Below, in pieces: positions 34,644 through 42,372 of a stretch of DNA of 64,000 nt. The stretch is from G963667075 sp963667075 (GTDB lineage Bacteria > Pseudomonadota > Alphaproteobacteria > Micavibrionales > Micavibrionaceae). Made by a program: the position numbers and the translations under genes. Position 1 is the first letter of the stretch. Every line of letters starts with the position of its first letter. The notes beneath the pieces are model-generated. The model did not search any database. It saw only the letters and a program-made list of their open reading frames with translations, and had not been told where the DNA came from. Where the stretch lies: positions 1,116,001-1,180,000 of the forward strand of contig OY762938.1 of NCBI GenBank assembly GCA_963667075.1, in the 5' to 3' direction.

Positions 34644-35189
34644 TCAAAGATCTCCAATCGAAAGGTCAGACTCAAAGGTATTTAGTACTTTGAATGAGAG
34701 GGCTTGCGGACTAACCCTGTATTTCTTTGCGAGGTTTTCAATGTGTGCGTCTAGGTTGGTACTGATATCAATATAGAGGTGGCCAATATCTCTTTTTATC
34801 ATGGCAGTTGGCATCAGTAGTTCAGCAGCGAATTTATTTGCTTGTATTTCTATTAAATCTTCTCCGAGGGAAGATCTTTTGTCTCTGTTTAGTCTTACGC
34901 CAAAGCCTTTGTCTACGTGCACACCGCCCTTTAAAATGGGTGCGTGGAGGACCATATGCCCAATTTCGTGTGCTATGGTAAATCTTTTTCTGTTTTCGCT
35001 ATGGCTTTCGTTTACTCCAATAATTACACCATCAGAGCTTAAGTAAATCATGCCACTATGGTCATCATCTGAAGTTTGCTCAATTACTCGTGCCCCAAGC
35101 TTTTCAGCAATCTTTTTAACAGGGATGTATGGGCGAGTAATGCCAAGTCTGTTTAGAAGCTTTTGAGCCTCTTTTTCTGGATTATGCAT
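34644..35189 (-). CDS. ImmA/IrrE family metallopeptidase
   Basis: A 181-residue protein with zinc motif HEIGHMVLH (FTIAHEIGH) and the family lead-in NRKRFTIA; an FAAELLMP motif follows. ImmA-type proteases cut the repressor of their own element, often after DNA damage or as the toxin-like part of an Xre pair. It overlaps the Xre gene by eight bases. It could control induction of the island or form a toxin-antitoxin-like pair. Confidence 0.88.
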   Translation of the reverse strand: MHNPEKEAQKLLNRLGITRPYIPVKKIAEKLGARVIEQTSDDDHSGMIYLSSDGVIIGVNESHSENRKRFTIAHEIGHMVLHAPILKGGVHVDKGFGVRLNRDKRSSLGEDLIEIQANKFAAELLMPTAMIKRDIGHLYIDISTNLDAHIENLAKKYRVSPQALSFKVLNTFESDLSIGDL

Positions 35190-35499
35190 TTTTAGCCTGC
35201 TCTAATATGGCAGAAACCCAAGCTTCATCGTTTTTTGAAATTAGGTTTAGTGGAGTTGATTCCTGCTCAAAAAAATCTGTTTCGGGTAGTAAATCAGTGG
35301 GTGCAACATTTAAAAATTTAGAAAAAACAAAGAGTTGGTGAAGATATATTTTTTGTCTACCAGACTCGATGTTTGCAATAGAAGCTCGAGATAGGCCAAC
35401 CTTGTCCGCTAGATCATCTTGAGTCATGTGCATGTCGTTTCGGAGTTCTTTTATCAATTTTCCGAATCGTTGATATGTTTTGTCAGTTTGCATATCCAT
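35182..35499 (-). CDS. Xre-family transcription regulator
   Basis: A 105-residue protein with an HTH of the Cro/CI type: LRNDMHMTQDDLADKVGLSRASIANIESG, then LFVFSKFLNVAPTDLLP. The acidic C-terminus (VSAILEQAKNA) may be the ImmA cleavage or contact part. Start at the ATG at 35499, seven bases after AAGGGA. Two inverted repeats upstream are probable operators. It is divergent from the ubiquitin-like operon, which it may therefore regulate too. Confidence 0.88.
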   Translation of the reverse strand: MDMQTDKTYQRFGKLIKELRNDMHMTQDDLADKVGLSRASIANIESGRQKIYLHQLFVFSKFLNVAPTDLLPETDFFEQESTPLNLISKNDEAWVSAILEQAKNA

Positions 35500-35540
35500 A
35501 TATGAATCCCTTTATAGAAAGAAGTCAATATCACAAACAT

Positions 35541-35582
35541 ACCATAGTTTGGTTTATAAACAATTAATATACAATAGTTTGT
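35541..35582. promoter_or_regulatory. Putative Xre operators
   Basis: ACCATAGTTTGGT at 35541-35553 and ACAATAGTTTGT at 35571-35582 are both imperfect palindromes (ACCA..TGGT and ACAA..TTGT) sharing ATAGTTTG, 30 bases apart, in the divergent gap before xre. Confidence 0.5.
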
Positions 35583-35763
35583 AAATTAGGCAAGCCTTTG
35601 TAATAGAACAAATAATAAAAAGACCCCTCCCTTTTTATGGGCTTAAATGTTTGTGAGATTATACATTAATGTATTTTTTTGCTTGCAGAAGAATCGTGTC
35701 TGTGCAATTTTATAATTGTTGCGTTGCAACTTTCTTAAAAACTTAAAACAGGGAGGACTTCAC

Positions 35764-35907
35764 ATGTCCAAGCGTAGAAATAATGAAGTAACAAGTAAAA
35801 GAGCTGCATCTGCGGCAGCCCGGGTACTTTGTGATCCGAAATCAAGCAAAGCAGCCAAGACAGCGGCTGCTTCTGCTTTAACTCAACGTCCAAATCGTAA
35901 GAAATAA
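35764..35907 (+). CDS. Small Ala/Lys-rich protein before the ubiquitin-like gene
   Basis: A 47-residue protein with GGGAGG in front of the ATG. It is rich in Ala, Ser, Lys and Arg (RAASAAARVL, KAAKTAAASAL) and ends RPNRKK. Similar small proteins with RR-rich ends accompany ubiquitin-like operons and may be conjugation targets or simply accessory; I cannot show it. It starts the operon, 11 bases before the ubiquitin-like gene. Cytosolic. Confidence 0.55.
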   Translation: MSKRRNNEVTSKRAASAAARVLCDPKSSKAAKTAAASALTQRPNRKK

Positions 35908-35918
35908 AGGAGGCAAAA

Positions 35919-36209
35919 ATGTCTGGGACAGATTTAGAAGAAAGCTCGAAGAGCGACCGTAGCGGCAAAAAAGAGAAAAAAGTAACTATTATTGTTGAGG
36001 GGGCTCCTCATGAGTGGCCTAAAAAACAAGAGATTTGCCACATAGATGTTGTAAGGCTTGAAGAGCCAAGCCCTGATCCGCAAACCACATATTCTGTGAA
36101 ATATAAAAAAGGACGGGGTAATAGACCTGAAGGAATATTAGCTCCGGGTAGTTGCATAAAAGTGAAAGAAGGGATGGTGTTCAGTGTTTCAGAAACTGGT
36201 CAGTCATAA
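35919..36209 (+). CDS. Ubiquitin-like protein (single multiubiquitin-type domain)
   Basis: A 96-residue protein. After a charged leader of 20 residues come the hallmarks of the bacterial multiubiquitin domain (PF14452 type): ITIIVEGAPHEWPKKQE, YSVKYKKGRGNRPEG and the strand VKEGMVFSV. Other members hold several domains in a row; this one has one. The protein ends SETGQS, without the Gly-Gly end of conjugated ubiquitins. It overlaps the E1-like gene by 26 bases and forms an operon with it and a DUF6527 gene. This is one of the bacterial ubiquitin-like systems, several of which defend against phage. Confidence 0.85.
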   Translation: MSGTDLEESSKSDRSGKKEKKVTIIVEGAPHEWPKKQEICHIDVVRLEEPSPDPQTTYSVKYKKGRGNRPEGILAPGSCIKVKEGMVFSVSETGQS

Positions 36210-37410
36210 TGATGACTTAGAGCGTCTGGTAGAGAAAGGATATGCGGTTGGCTTTGATAGCAATTATCTTGTTATCCGCGATATTCCTTATTTAGATGAA
36301 AACAAGCATTTGCAATGGGGAGCGATTGTTACAAAGCTTGTCTTTGTCGATCAGGACCATGTAACTCAAGACGATCATCAGGTTTTTTTCGCTGGCTCTG
36401 TTCCATATAACATAGATGGTACTCAAATTCAGAATCTTGGTGGGGGGCCTACAAGCCTTCCATTAAGTGATGCATGTGTGGATGTGGTTGTGGAGCGTAG
36501 TTTTTCAAACAAACCCAAGCAAGACGGAAAGTTTAAGGACTTCTTTGAAAAAATTGAGAGCTATGTAGCGATAATATCTGCTCCTGCAATCGATATGCAT
36601 GATGTTACTCCTTATACGTTTAGGGTTCATAAAGATGTCGTCTCTGATTCTGTTTTTAAAATTCACGACACACTTACAAGCCGGGCTGAAATTACTGATC
36701 TCTCAGCTAAGTTTAAAGATGATGTTGTTGCCATAATTGGATTGGGCGGAACAGGGTCTTATGTTCTGGACTGTATCGTCAAAACACCTGTAAAAGAAAT
36801 ACGGGGATTTGACAGAAAACCGTATCGTGTACATAACGTTTTTCGTTCAGCAGGTAAATTTGATCCTGAAGAATTTGGGAAACCTAAAGCTGAAGTATAT
36901 CAGAATCGTTACAGTAATTTTCGGAACAATCTCTTTCTTCAGTCCAAATATATAGATTTGTGGTCTGGCGATGATCTTGAAGGAGTAACTTTTGCGTTTG
37001 TTTGTGTTGATAACGGCCCGTCAAGAAGCGATATTTTTGATCTTCTTATTTCTAAGAAAATCCCTTTTATTGATGTAGGGATGGGGCTTAAACGTAAAAA
37101 TGGAGGGCTGAATGGAATGTTACGTACGACTTATTATTCCGTCGATAAGGCTCAGAAAATGCGGGATATGGATTTATGTGATCTTTCCAGTAATCCAGAC
37201 GATCTATATAAAACGAACATTCAAACAGGAGAGTTAAACTGCATGAATGCGTGTATGGCTGTTGTTAAATTTAAACAACTGCGAGGATTTTATGCTGAGG
37301 AAGACCAGTACTATAATCTTCTTCTGGAGGTTTGTGATTTAAAGGTAGTTGGTAGTTTTGATGAAGAAGATAATGAAAATGAAGCTGCAACGTGTCCAGT
37401 ACATTCCTAA
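36184..37410 (+). CDS. E1-like ThiF-family adenylyltransferase
   Basis: A 408-residue protein. Residues about 175-400 are a ThiF/E1 domain with IIGLGGTGSYVLD (nucleotide loop at 184-196), GFDRKPYRVHNVFR (acidic residue then Asn-Arg pair), and the cross-domain aspartate in VCVDNGPSR. Cysteines in DLCDLSS and ELNCMNACMA are candidates for the catalytic thioester. The N-terminal 170 residues (YAVGFDSNYLVIRDIPYL, then ERSFSNKP) are a conserved partner-like domain seen in such proteins (DUF6791, I believe), probably binding the ubiquitin-like substrate. GTG start at 36184 after AAGAAGGG. It would adenylate the upstream protein's C-terminus. Confidence 0.85.
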   Translation: MFQKLVSHNDDLERLVEKGYAVGFDSNYLVIRDIPYLDENKHLQWGAIVTKLVFVDQDHVTQDDHQVFFAGSVPYNIDGTQIQNLGGGPTSLPLSDACVDVVVERSFSNKPKQDGKFKDFFEKIESYVAIISAPAIDMHDVTPYTFRVHKDVVSDSVFKIHDTLTSRAEITDLSAKFKDDVVAIIGLGGTGSYVLDCIVKTPVKEIRGFDRKPYRVHNVFRSAGKFDPEEFGKPKAEVYQNRYSNFRNNLFLQSKYIDLWSGDDLEGVTFAFVCVDNGPSRSDIFDLLISKKIPFIDVGMGLKRKNGGLNGMLRTTYYSVDKAQKMRDMDLCDLSSNPDDLYKTNIQTGELNCMNACMAVVKFKQLRGFYAEEDQYYNLLLEVCDLKVVGSFDEEDNENEAATCPVHS

Positions 37411-37765
37411 AGAGCTGGAGGCTGGTGTGCTGTATGTTTCAGAAGAATTTGGCGCAGTAGCTCATGTTTGCGCTTGTGGTTGTGGTGCTAAAATTAGAAC
37501 TCCCTTGGGGCCTACAGAGTGGTTATTTGAAGAAACGCCAAAAGGACCAAGTCTATACCCTTCAATCGGAAACTGGCAGCAAAAATGTCAGTCTCACTAT
37601 TGGATACGTGAAGGGGTGATTGTGTGGTCAACTCAATGGACTCCAGAACAAATTGAAGCAGGAAGAAGACATGAAGAAAAGCGCAGAAAAGCGTATTACA
37701 CACAGCTAGGCCAAAAGTCCATTTTAGCTCAAATTTGGGAATGGATTATAGTGCTCTTTAAGTAA
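37361..37765 (+). CDS. DUF6527 family protein of the ubiquitin-like operon
   Basis: The frame overlaps the E1-like gene by 50 bases. The product shows the family pattern GVLYVSEEFGAVAHVCACGC, then IRTPLGPTEW, SLYPSIGNW and CQSHYWI, which make a likely zinc site with four cysteines and a histidine. A hydrophobic amphipathic C-terminus (ILAQIWEWIIVLF) may touch the membrane. DUF6527 genes recur beside multiubiquitin and ThiF genes; the activity is not known to me. The start is uncertain: ATGs at 37361, 37373 and 37379 are possible. Confidence 0.78.
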   Translation: MKKIMKMKLQRVQYIPKELEAGVLYVSEEFGAVAHVCACGCGAKIRTPLGPTEWLFEETPKGPSLYPSIGNWQQKCQSHYWIREGVIVWSTQWTPEQIEAGRRHEEKRRKAYYTQLGQKSILAQIWEWIIVLFK

Positions 37766-37789
37766 AGGCAGACGATTAAATTTTTCCCT

Positions 37790-38016
37790 TTGTGTTTTCT
37801 TTCTTCCCATATATCGTTAGCTCGGGTCAGCTTTGCTGGTCTGGGGCTTAAGAACCCCTTTACGAGCGGCATTCTAGACACTGCCGATATCCGTGTCGCC
37901 TCTCAGCCTTAGGGCTGGGTGGTGATGTTATGTCCAGGCGCAAGCTAAAAGCATCGCGCCGTTTCTCGTAAGCGGTTCTTAACACCCAGCCACCAAGAGT
38001 AATCTTGGTGGTTTTT
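37790..38016 (+). ncRNA. Candidate structured RNA behind the ubiquitin-like operon
   Basis: About 200 bases form a series of hairpins: CAGC-ttt-GCTG, GGGG-cttaagaa-CCCC, CGGCA-...-TGCCG, GGCGC-...-GCGCC, and a long-range helix GGCTGGGTG (about 37913-37921) with CACCCAGCC (37982-37990). The last merges with a terminator hairpin (37989-38016). There is no open frame of note. The density of pairings is far above that of neighbouring gaps; it does not match tmRNA, RNase P, 6S or an intron end that I know. Might be a retron-like, regulatory or mobile RNA. Confidence 0.5.
37989..38016 (+). terminator. Rho-independent terminator
   Basis: CCACCAAGA-gta-TCTTGGTGG then TTTTTT: a strong intrinsic terminator after the structured region and the ubiquitin-like operon. 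Confidence 0.85.
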
Positions 38017-38042
38017 TGTTTTTAATGATAAGAGAGGGCAAA

Positions 38043-38441
38043 ATGAAACTGTCACCATTATTAGAACTAATCTTTGTACGTATGATGTTAGTCACTGTCT
38101 TTATAATATTTCCTATCTTTGTCGTGTGGGGTGTGTGGACAATATTCACAAATGATGCTGCACAAAAGAGCAACAGACATATGCAGCAACTGGTTTGGGT
38201 TGAGCAAAGTAAAGACGCCGTTCGTGGAAGATTAAAGGACCTAAAATCAGCAGAGTTTAAAGAGGTGTTCTTTAATAGGGTTAAGGGAACACCAATGGTC
38301 TGTGGACAGGTTAATTCCAAGAATAGTCTAGGCGGATATACAGGGTATCAACGATTTGTAGCAAGCGGTAATACATTGGCTTTTTTTGAAAGAGAAACAC
38401 AGGATTTTCCGACAGTCTGGAATAAATACTGCGTTAAATAG
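38043..38441 (+). CDS. Single-pass membrane protein
   Basis: A 132-residue product beginning at the ATG at 38043 with AGAGAGGG just upstream. The helix MMLVTVFIIFPIFVVWGVWTIF is at about 12-33, and the remaining domain is outside or cytosolic with cysteines in MVCGQVNS and NKYCVK. GGYTGYQRFVASGNTLAF resembles a short beta domain found in lipoproteins of plasmids, but I cannot name a family. It follows the terminator and has its own transcript. Confidence 0.6.
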   Translation: MKLSPLLELIFVRMMLVTVFIIFPIFVVWGVWTIFTNDAAQKSNRHMQQLVWVEQSKDAVRGRLKDLKSAEFKEVFFNRVKGTPMVCGQVNSKNSLGGYTGYQRFVASGNTLAFFERETQDFPTVWNKYCVK

Positions 38442-38545
38442 GGGATATTGTATCTCATATATTTTGGTTTTCTCCTACGTGCGTATGCGGGTAAAATGAC
38501 ACTTCTGTCACTTTTTTATTCGCGCGCGGGCGTGAGTGGTCTTTC

Positions 38546-38989
38546 TTATAGACGAGCGAAAACAGCTTCTTCAATCTTCTCTTTGAGGTTGCCGCTTAGT
38601 TTCTTTGGAGCGGGCCAAAAAGAAGAGACAAGACTTGTGAAGCTTTTTTTATCTTTTAGAGTCTTATTTATCTCTCTTAAGTTTATAGGATTTTTTTCAA
38701 AATGTTTTATTACTTTACAAGGCAAACCATAAGGCCAGTTTTTTCCTGTTTCGGGATCAACGTAGCCATAATTCTCTATTGAATTGTTTTCTTCAAGAGG
38801 GATAATTTTAACAACGCCAATAATACAGCCCCCACTGTCTGGGTCTTTTTTTAATGGTAAGTATATTGCAATTAAATTGCCATCATCAGCCTCTTCTTTC
38901 ATTTTAAGCAAGTTTGTTTTTCCGTTTTTTCCAACGGAAATATGGTTGTTCTCTAGTCCGTATTGAGATAATAGCCACGTAACTTGCAT
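38546..38989 (-). CDS. Hypothetical protein, possibly PUA/EVE-like N-terminus
   Basis: A 147-residue protein using the ATG at 38989, six bases after GAGGAAAG; the frame extends to 39118 but that part is not supported. The N-terminal half (VTWLLSQYG, then DDGNLIAIYLPLKKD, then GCIIGVVKIIP) has the strand order of PUA/EVE-like nucleic-acid readers. The C-terminal half is basic and helical. Such readers occur in restriction systems that recognise modified DNA; the link here is only by fold impression. Confidence 0.45.
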   Translation of the reverse strand: MQVTWLLSQYGLENNHISVGKNGKTNLLKMKEEADDGNLIAIYLPLKKDPDSGGCIIGVVKIIPLEENNSIENYGYVDPETGKNWPYGLPCKVIKHFEKNPINLREINKTLKDKKSFTSLVSSFWPAPKKLSGNLKEKIEEAVFARL

Positions 38990-39181
38990 AATCTTTCCTC
39001 TATTTTGATAATTATGTTTTATCACAGCATGAGGAATATGCAATAGTGCTGTTTCTACTTTAGAGTGCTGTAGAGTTCCCTGTTTGTGTATTGCTATGCC
39101 CAACACTAGAGATTTCATTAAGGGGTTTTTTCGGGAAGATATCGGGAAAATATCGGGAAAATCCTATTCGCTGCTTTTTTG

Positions 39182-39414
39182 ACCGGATAAAAAATTGTTC
39201 CGGCCTGAGTAGAGGCCTAACTCACATAGGAAAAGACCGGAATAACCGCATTGACCGGATAAAAAAGAAGCCCGTGCTTTTTAAAACGGCAGGCTTTTTT
39301 TGAAAACTTTTAAACAGCAAAATGATCCGGTGCAAGCGGCCAATCCGGTTAATGTGTTACATATCAATGGATTGACCGCCCTTGATCCGGTTTTAAAACG
39401 GTGGCTCATCCGGT
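39182..39414. repeat. Repeated ATCCGGT / ACCGGAT motifs, possible iterons
   Basis: ATCCGGT is at 39325, 39343, 39385 and 39408; its complement ACCGGAT is at 39182 and 39254, each as GACCGGATAAAAAA. The cluster lies right behind and into the 3' end of the replicase gene, so it may be an origin or a binding site of the element's own proteins. Confidence 0.45.
39268..39301 (+). terminator. Hairpin with T-tract in the repeat region
   Basis: AAGCC and CGT pair with ACG and GGCTT around an A/T loop, then a run of six T. On the minus strand it would also lie behind the replicase gene. Confidence 0.5.
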
Positions 39415-41555
39415 GGTGTGGGATACCACTGATCGGTCTCGTCCCATTCGAATGGAAATTTGAGCTTATCCCAAATTGTTCGAGCCTCAGCTAAAGAAGG
39501 TGTTTTCCAGGCTCTACCAGTTTTAAGACGAGTTTGCGAGCACCCCATTAGCCTCATGTAATCGCCTGTCGCCCTGTCCGACGTATTAGCAATTTTTGAA
39601 AGTTCTTTTGTTGGGATCACTACTTCATTATCTGATTTAGCCTCACCAATTGCTTCCCCAGAAGAAATCCAATCAAACCAAACCTTATCCAAACTGCGTA
39701 ATGATTGAACCTGCTGGTCACGAAGGGCTGCATTTACAGGGATGTGTTTACGTGGATGCCAGCCTTTTAGTTTGAGATTCTTTAAGAAATACAGCAGTGC
39801 CTCTAGGCTACCGTCTTCATCAAGCTCACGATAAATCGAACCGAACCAATCGTCATTTTGTGCCATCTCATTCGAAATATCAAATACAGCATATCTGCGT
39901 TCATCAGCTGACGCTGGAACTACCCATTCATCATTGGAAGCCATCATGATGTGAAGATAATTGAGGCATTGTATAGGATCTTTGTTTTTACCCTCAATAA
40001 GCAGTTTAGGTTCAGTGATGATGGCTTTTAAGATGCTCTCACCTTTTTTATCACCGGGTACAATGGCTTCGTCAGCAAAGAGTAAAACGCAATCGCGCAT
40101 GTGCCCATTGAAGCGACCAGTAAGGTGATGCGTTGAGGATATTGCAAGACCATGATGTCCGAAAAGTTTTACCATAGCATTGCAAAATGTGCCTTTGCCT
40201 GTACCTTTACCGCCACGAAAAACGAGTGCAACCTCAGCATGACTGTCAGGATTTTGGACAGCCCAAGCACACCACATGATGATATAGCGAAATGCCTCCT
40301 TGTCTCGTTTGGCCAAAATACGCCATATATGCTTTCTAAGCTTACGCCATGATCCTTTGCGTGCCTCAACCCCATAATCACGCCATAAGTTGAGAAGCCC
40401 TTTAGGTGCCTCTTGTCCGGGGGCAAAAACCACGCGGTCATATTGCCTGCGTTTAGGGTGTTCCCACCAGAGCTTTCCGAGTGGCTTTGTGATAGGCGCG
40501 CCATTATCCGTGATATCTACGACGACTTGCTGATTTGAAAACCAGCTTTGAAAATCCCCTTTGGCCTGAAAGCTCAACATATCTCTATAAACGTCCTTGC
40601 CTATAGGCTGAGGCTCAAAGCTACCGACAAGACATTTGCCGCCTTCATTACGGATAACAAAGTATTTTTCGTTCAATTTAAGCACTTCCTTGTCCGCGCT
40701 GTCTTTTGGTGGTGTAGAGCTACCGTAAAGCCATTTGGATAAGACGTCCTTTAGCTTCTCTATACCAAGCAGTTCACAAAGCCTCGGTAGCCCTGTAACT
40801 TCTTCTCCAGCATCCATTTTTTCTTTGGTGGCCAGAGCCTTTTTACGGTTTTGGGCTTCTTCATCACCTTTTTGTTCGGCGATAAAAATAATCCAATCAT
40901 CCACTTGTTCAGGCGAAAGTTCGTATCTTAATAATGCTCCTGAAAGTGCCAAGCATACATCGTCTCTTATTCCTGGTTGGGTAGGATAGCACTTCAGAAT
41001 TATTGCAAGAAAAGAGCAAAGGCCAGCGTCTACTAGCACCTCTTTAAATGGCATTGAAGGAAAATCAGTGGGGAAGCCTTTTAACCATTCCACCCTTTCT
41101 CCCGACGGATGGATTGAAGGCGGAAACATAGTGTAGCTTCCGTTAGCTCTTACTTCCATGATTACAGATTTTTCATTGTCTGTAACGCCAATGGCTTTTG
41201 CTTGTTGTTCGCTTAACTTGAACTGTTTTGTTTTTCCCGCATCAGGACAATATAATACTTTATGCCCGAACGTTGAGGATTTTCTACCGAAACCTGGACA
41301 GTCGGGAAATAATTTTTGTGCAATGATCCCTGCTTCGTGTGTATCAAAGTCTAAATCTACCAAGCCATTACTTCTTTCCCCGAGGGTGATGCCTGTGTTG
41401 TTGACAGAAGAGTAGTTTTCTAGTCGGTCTGGTTTTAGACTGTTTTCTTTCCAAAGAAAGCCTTTTATCGGTGTTTTTTTCCCTGTTTCCAGAGGGATAA
41501 CACTACAATTCATTTTTGTGTAAAACGTTACTGCGCCATGAAAATTCATAGTCAT
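39393..41555 (-). CDS. Prim-Pol plus DUF5906 helicase, element replicase
   Basis: A 720-residue replication protein. The N-terminal primase-polymerase domain has LVDLDFD (66-71) and KVLYCP; the C-terminal SF3-like/DUF5906 helicase has Walker A GGKGTGKGT (448-456) and CVLLFADEA as Walker B, followed by the conserved MMASNDEWVVPAS and ERRYAVFDIS. Such fused proteins start replication of satellite phages and integrative elements at their own origin. It overlaps the HTH gene by four bases (ATGA), so the two are coupled. A broken relative of its helicase part is at 62362-62991. Confidence 0.9.
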   Translation of the reverse strand: MTMNFHGAVTFYTKMNCSVIPLETGKKTPIKGFLWKENSLKPDRLENYSSVNNTGITLGERSNGLVDLDFDTHEAGIIAQKLFPDCPGFGRKSSTFGHKVLYCPDAGKTKQFKLSEQQAKAIGVTDNEKSVIMEVRANGSYTMFPPSIHPSGERVEWLKGFPTDFPSMPFKEVLVDAGLCSFLAIILKCYPTQPGIRDDVCLALSGALLRYELSPEQVDDWIIFIAEQKGDEEAQNRKKALATKEKMDAGEEVTGLPRLCELLGIEKLKDVLSKWLYGSSTPPKDSADKEVLKLNEKYFVIRNEGGKCLVGSFEPQPIGKDVYRDMLSFQAKGDFQSWFSNQQVVVDITDNGAPITKPLGKLWWEHPKRRQYDRVVFAPGQEAPKGLLNLWRDYGVEARKGSWRKLRKHIWRILAKRDKEAFRYIIMWCAWAVQNPDSHAEVALVFRGGKGTGKGTFCNAMVKLFGHHGLAISSTHHLTGRFNGHMRDCVLLFADEAIVPGDKKGESILKAIITEPKLLIEGKNKDPIQCLNYLHIMMASNDEWVVPASADERRYAVFDISNEMAQNDDWFGSIYRELDEDGSLEALLYFLKNLKLKGWHPRKHIPVNAALRDQQVQSLRSLDKVWFDWISSGEAIGEAKSDNEVVIPTKELSKIANTSDRATGDYMRLMGCSQTRLKTGRAWKTPSLAEARTIWDKLKFPFEWDETDQWYPTPPDEPPF

Positions 41556-41770
41556 CTTTTATCTCCATAATATTCTGAAGTTGAACCAAATTTGTTTTGC
41601 TCTATGAACTCCAGAACATCTGAGGAGGCATACCGGACACATCTTCCGATACGAATGAATTTTATACCGCGGCCCTGCCTTCTTTGTTTTTGAAGAGTAT
41701 GAACTGATACATCAAGAATGTGAGCCAGCTCTGTTTCCGTTAGGAAAGGCTTTCCAAGCAGTAATTTCAT
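41552..41770 (-). CDS. AlpA/excisionase-like HTH protein
   Basis: A 72-residue protein with the MerR-like winged HTH of AlpA: FLTETELAHILDVSVHTLQKQRRQGRG, then FIRIGRCVRYASSDVLEFIE. AlpA proteins activate excision or replicase genes of P4-like elements. It sits in front of the replicase on the same strand with coupled translation. Confidence 0.85.
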   Translation of the reverse strand: MKLLLGKPFLTETELAHILDVSVHTLQKQRRQGRGIKFIRIGRCVRYASSDVLEFIEQNKFGSTSEYYGDKR

Positions 41771-41871
41771 AACCAGCGCTCCTTTTGCTGAAGTTAATGA
41801 GCAAGTCTGGTTATTATTGATTTATGTGTAATTTTTTGTCGCGGGACCAAAAAAGCAATTTTTAGTCACGA

Positions 41872-42372
41872 TTAAGGTGTTTCCCATGGGAAACCTTTTC
41901 CTGCTTCAAAATCGGGGCCTTCATATAAATGTCTTGTTGCATAATAATGCTTTTTTATAGCCTCAAAGTCTTTCAGAAGCTCGGTTTCTCTTTTTGCGTC
42001 ATATTCGAGTTGTTGCTGTACATCTTTAAAGTCCTTTATTGGAAAAAAAGGAACGAGGAAGTTTTTGATGGCGCCTTCCAGATTTCCTGTTCTGTTTTTT
42101 TCTAAAATGATTTCTCGAATGTCGTCATAAGAGTAGCCATCCGGGGGCATTCTGATTTTAGAATAATTGCTGCCAAACATAGCTTTAATAGCGTTCTCAT
42201 ACCTTTTGTGGTCTGTGAGGTAAGGGTCTTTATGTTGGTTGCTGTGTTCGGTAAAAGAAATAACCTCCCACATGAGCTTGAGTAAATCACCAATTTTATT
42301 AATTTCAGGAAACTCAGAAAAAACATCGTCTCTTTCTTTTTCTGAATTTAGAAGATTTGTAAATTTAGCCAT
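41872..42372 (-). CDS. Hypothetical protein next to the integrase
   Basis: A 166-residue soluble protein, charged and helical, with no recognised family (DLLKLMWEVISFTEH, then GAIKNFLVPFFPIKDF, then a coiled segment with KRETELLKDFEAIKKHY). It overlaps the integrase by eight bases at its start and so follows it in one transcript. It could be an accessory recombination factor by position only. Confidence 0.5.
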   Translation of the reverse strand: MAKFTNLLNSEKERDDVFSEFPEINKIGDLLKLMWEVISFTEHSNQHKDPYLTDHKRYENAIKAMFGSNYSKIRMPPDGYSYDDIREIILEKNRTGNLEGAIKNFLVPFFPIKDFKDVQQQLEYDAKRETELLKDFEAIKKHYYATRHLYEGPDFEAGKGFPWETP

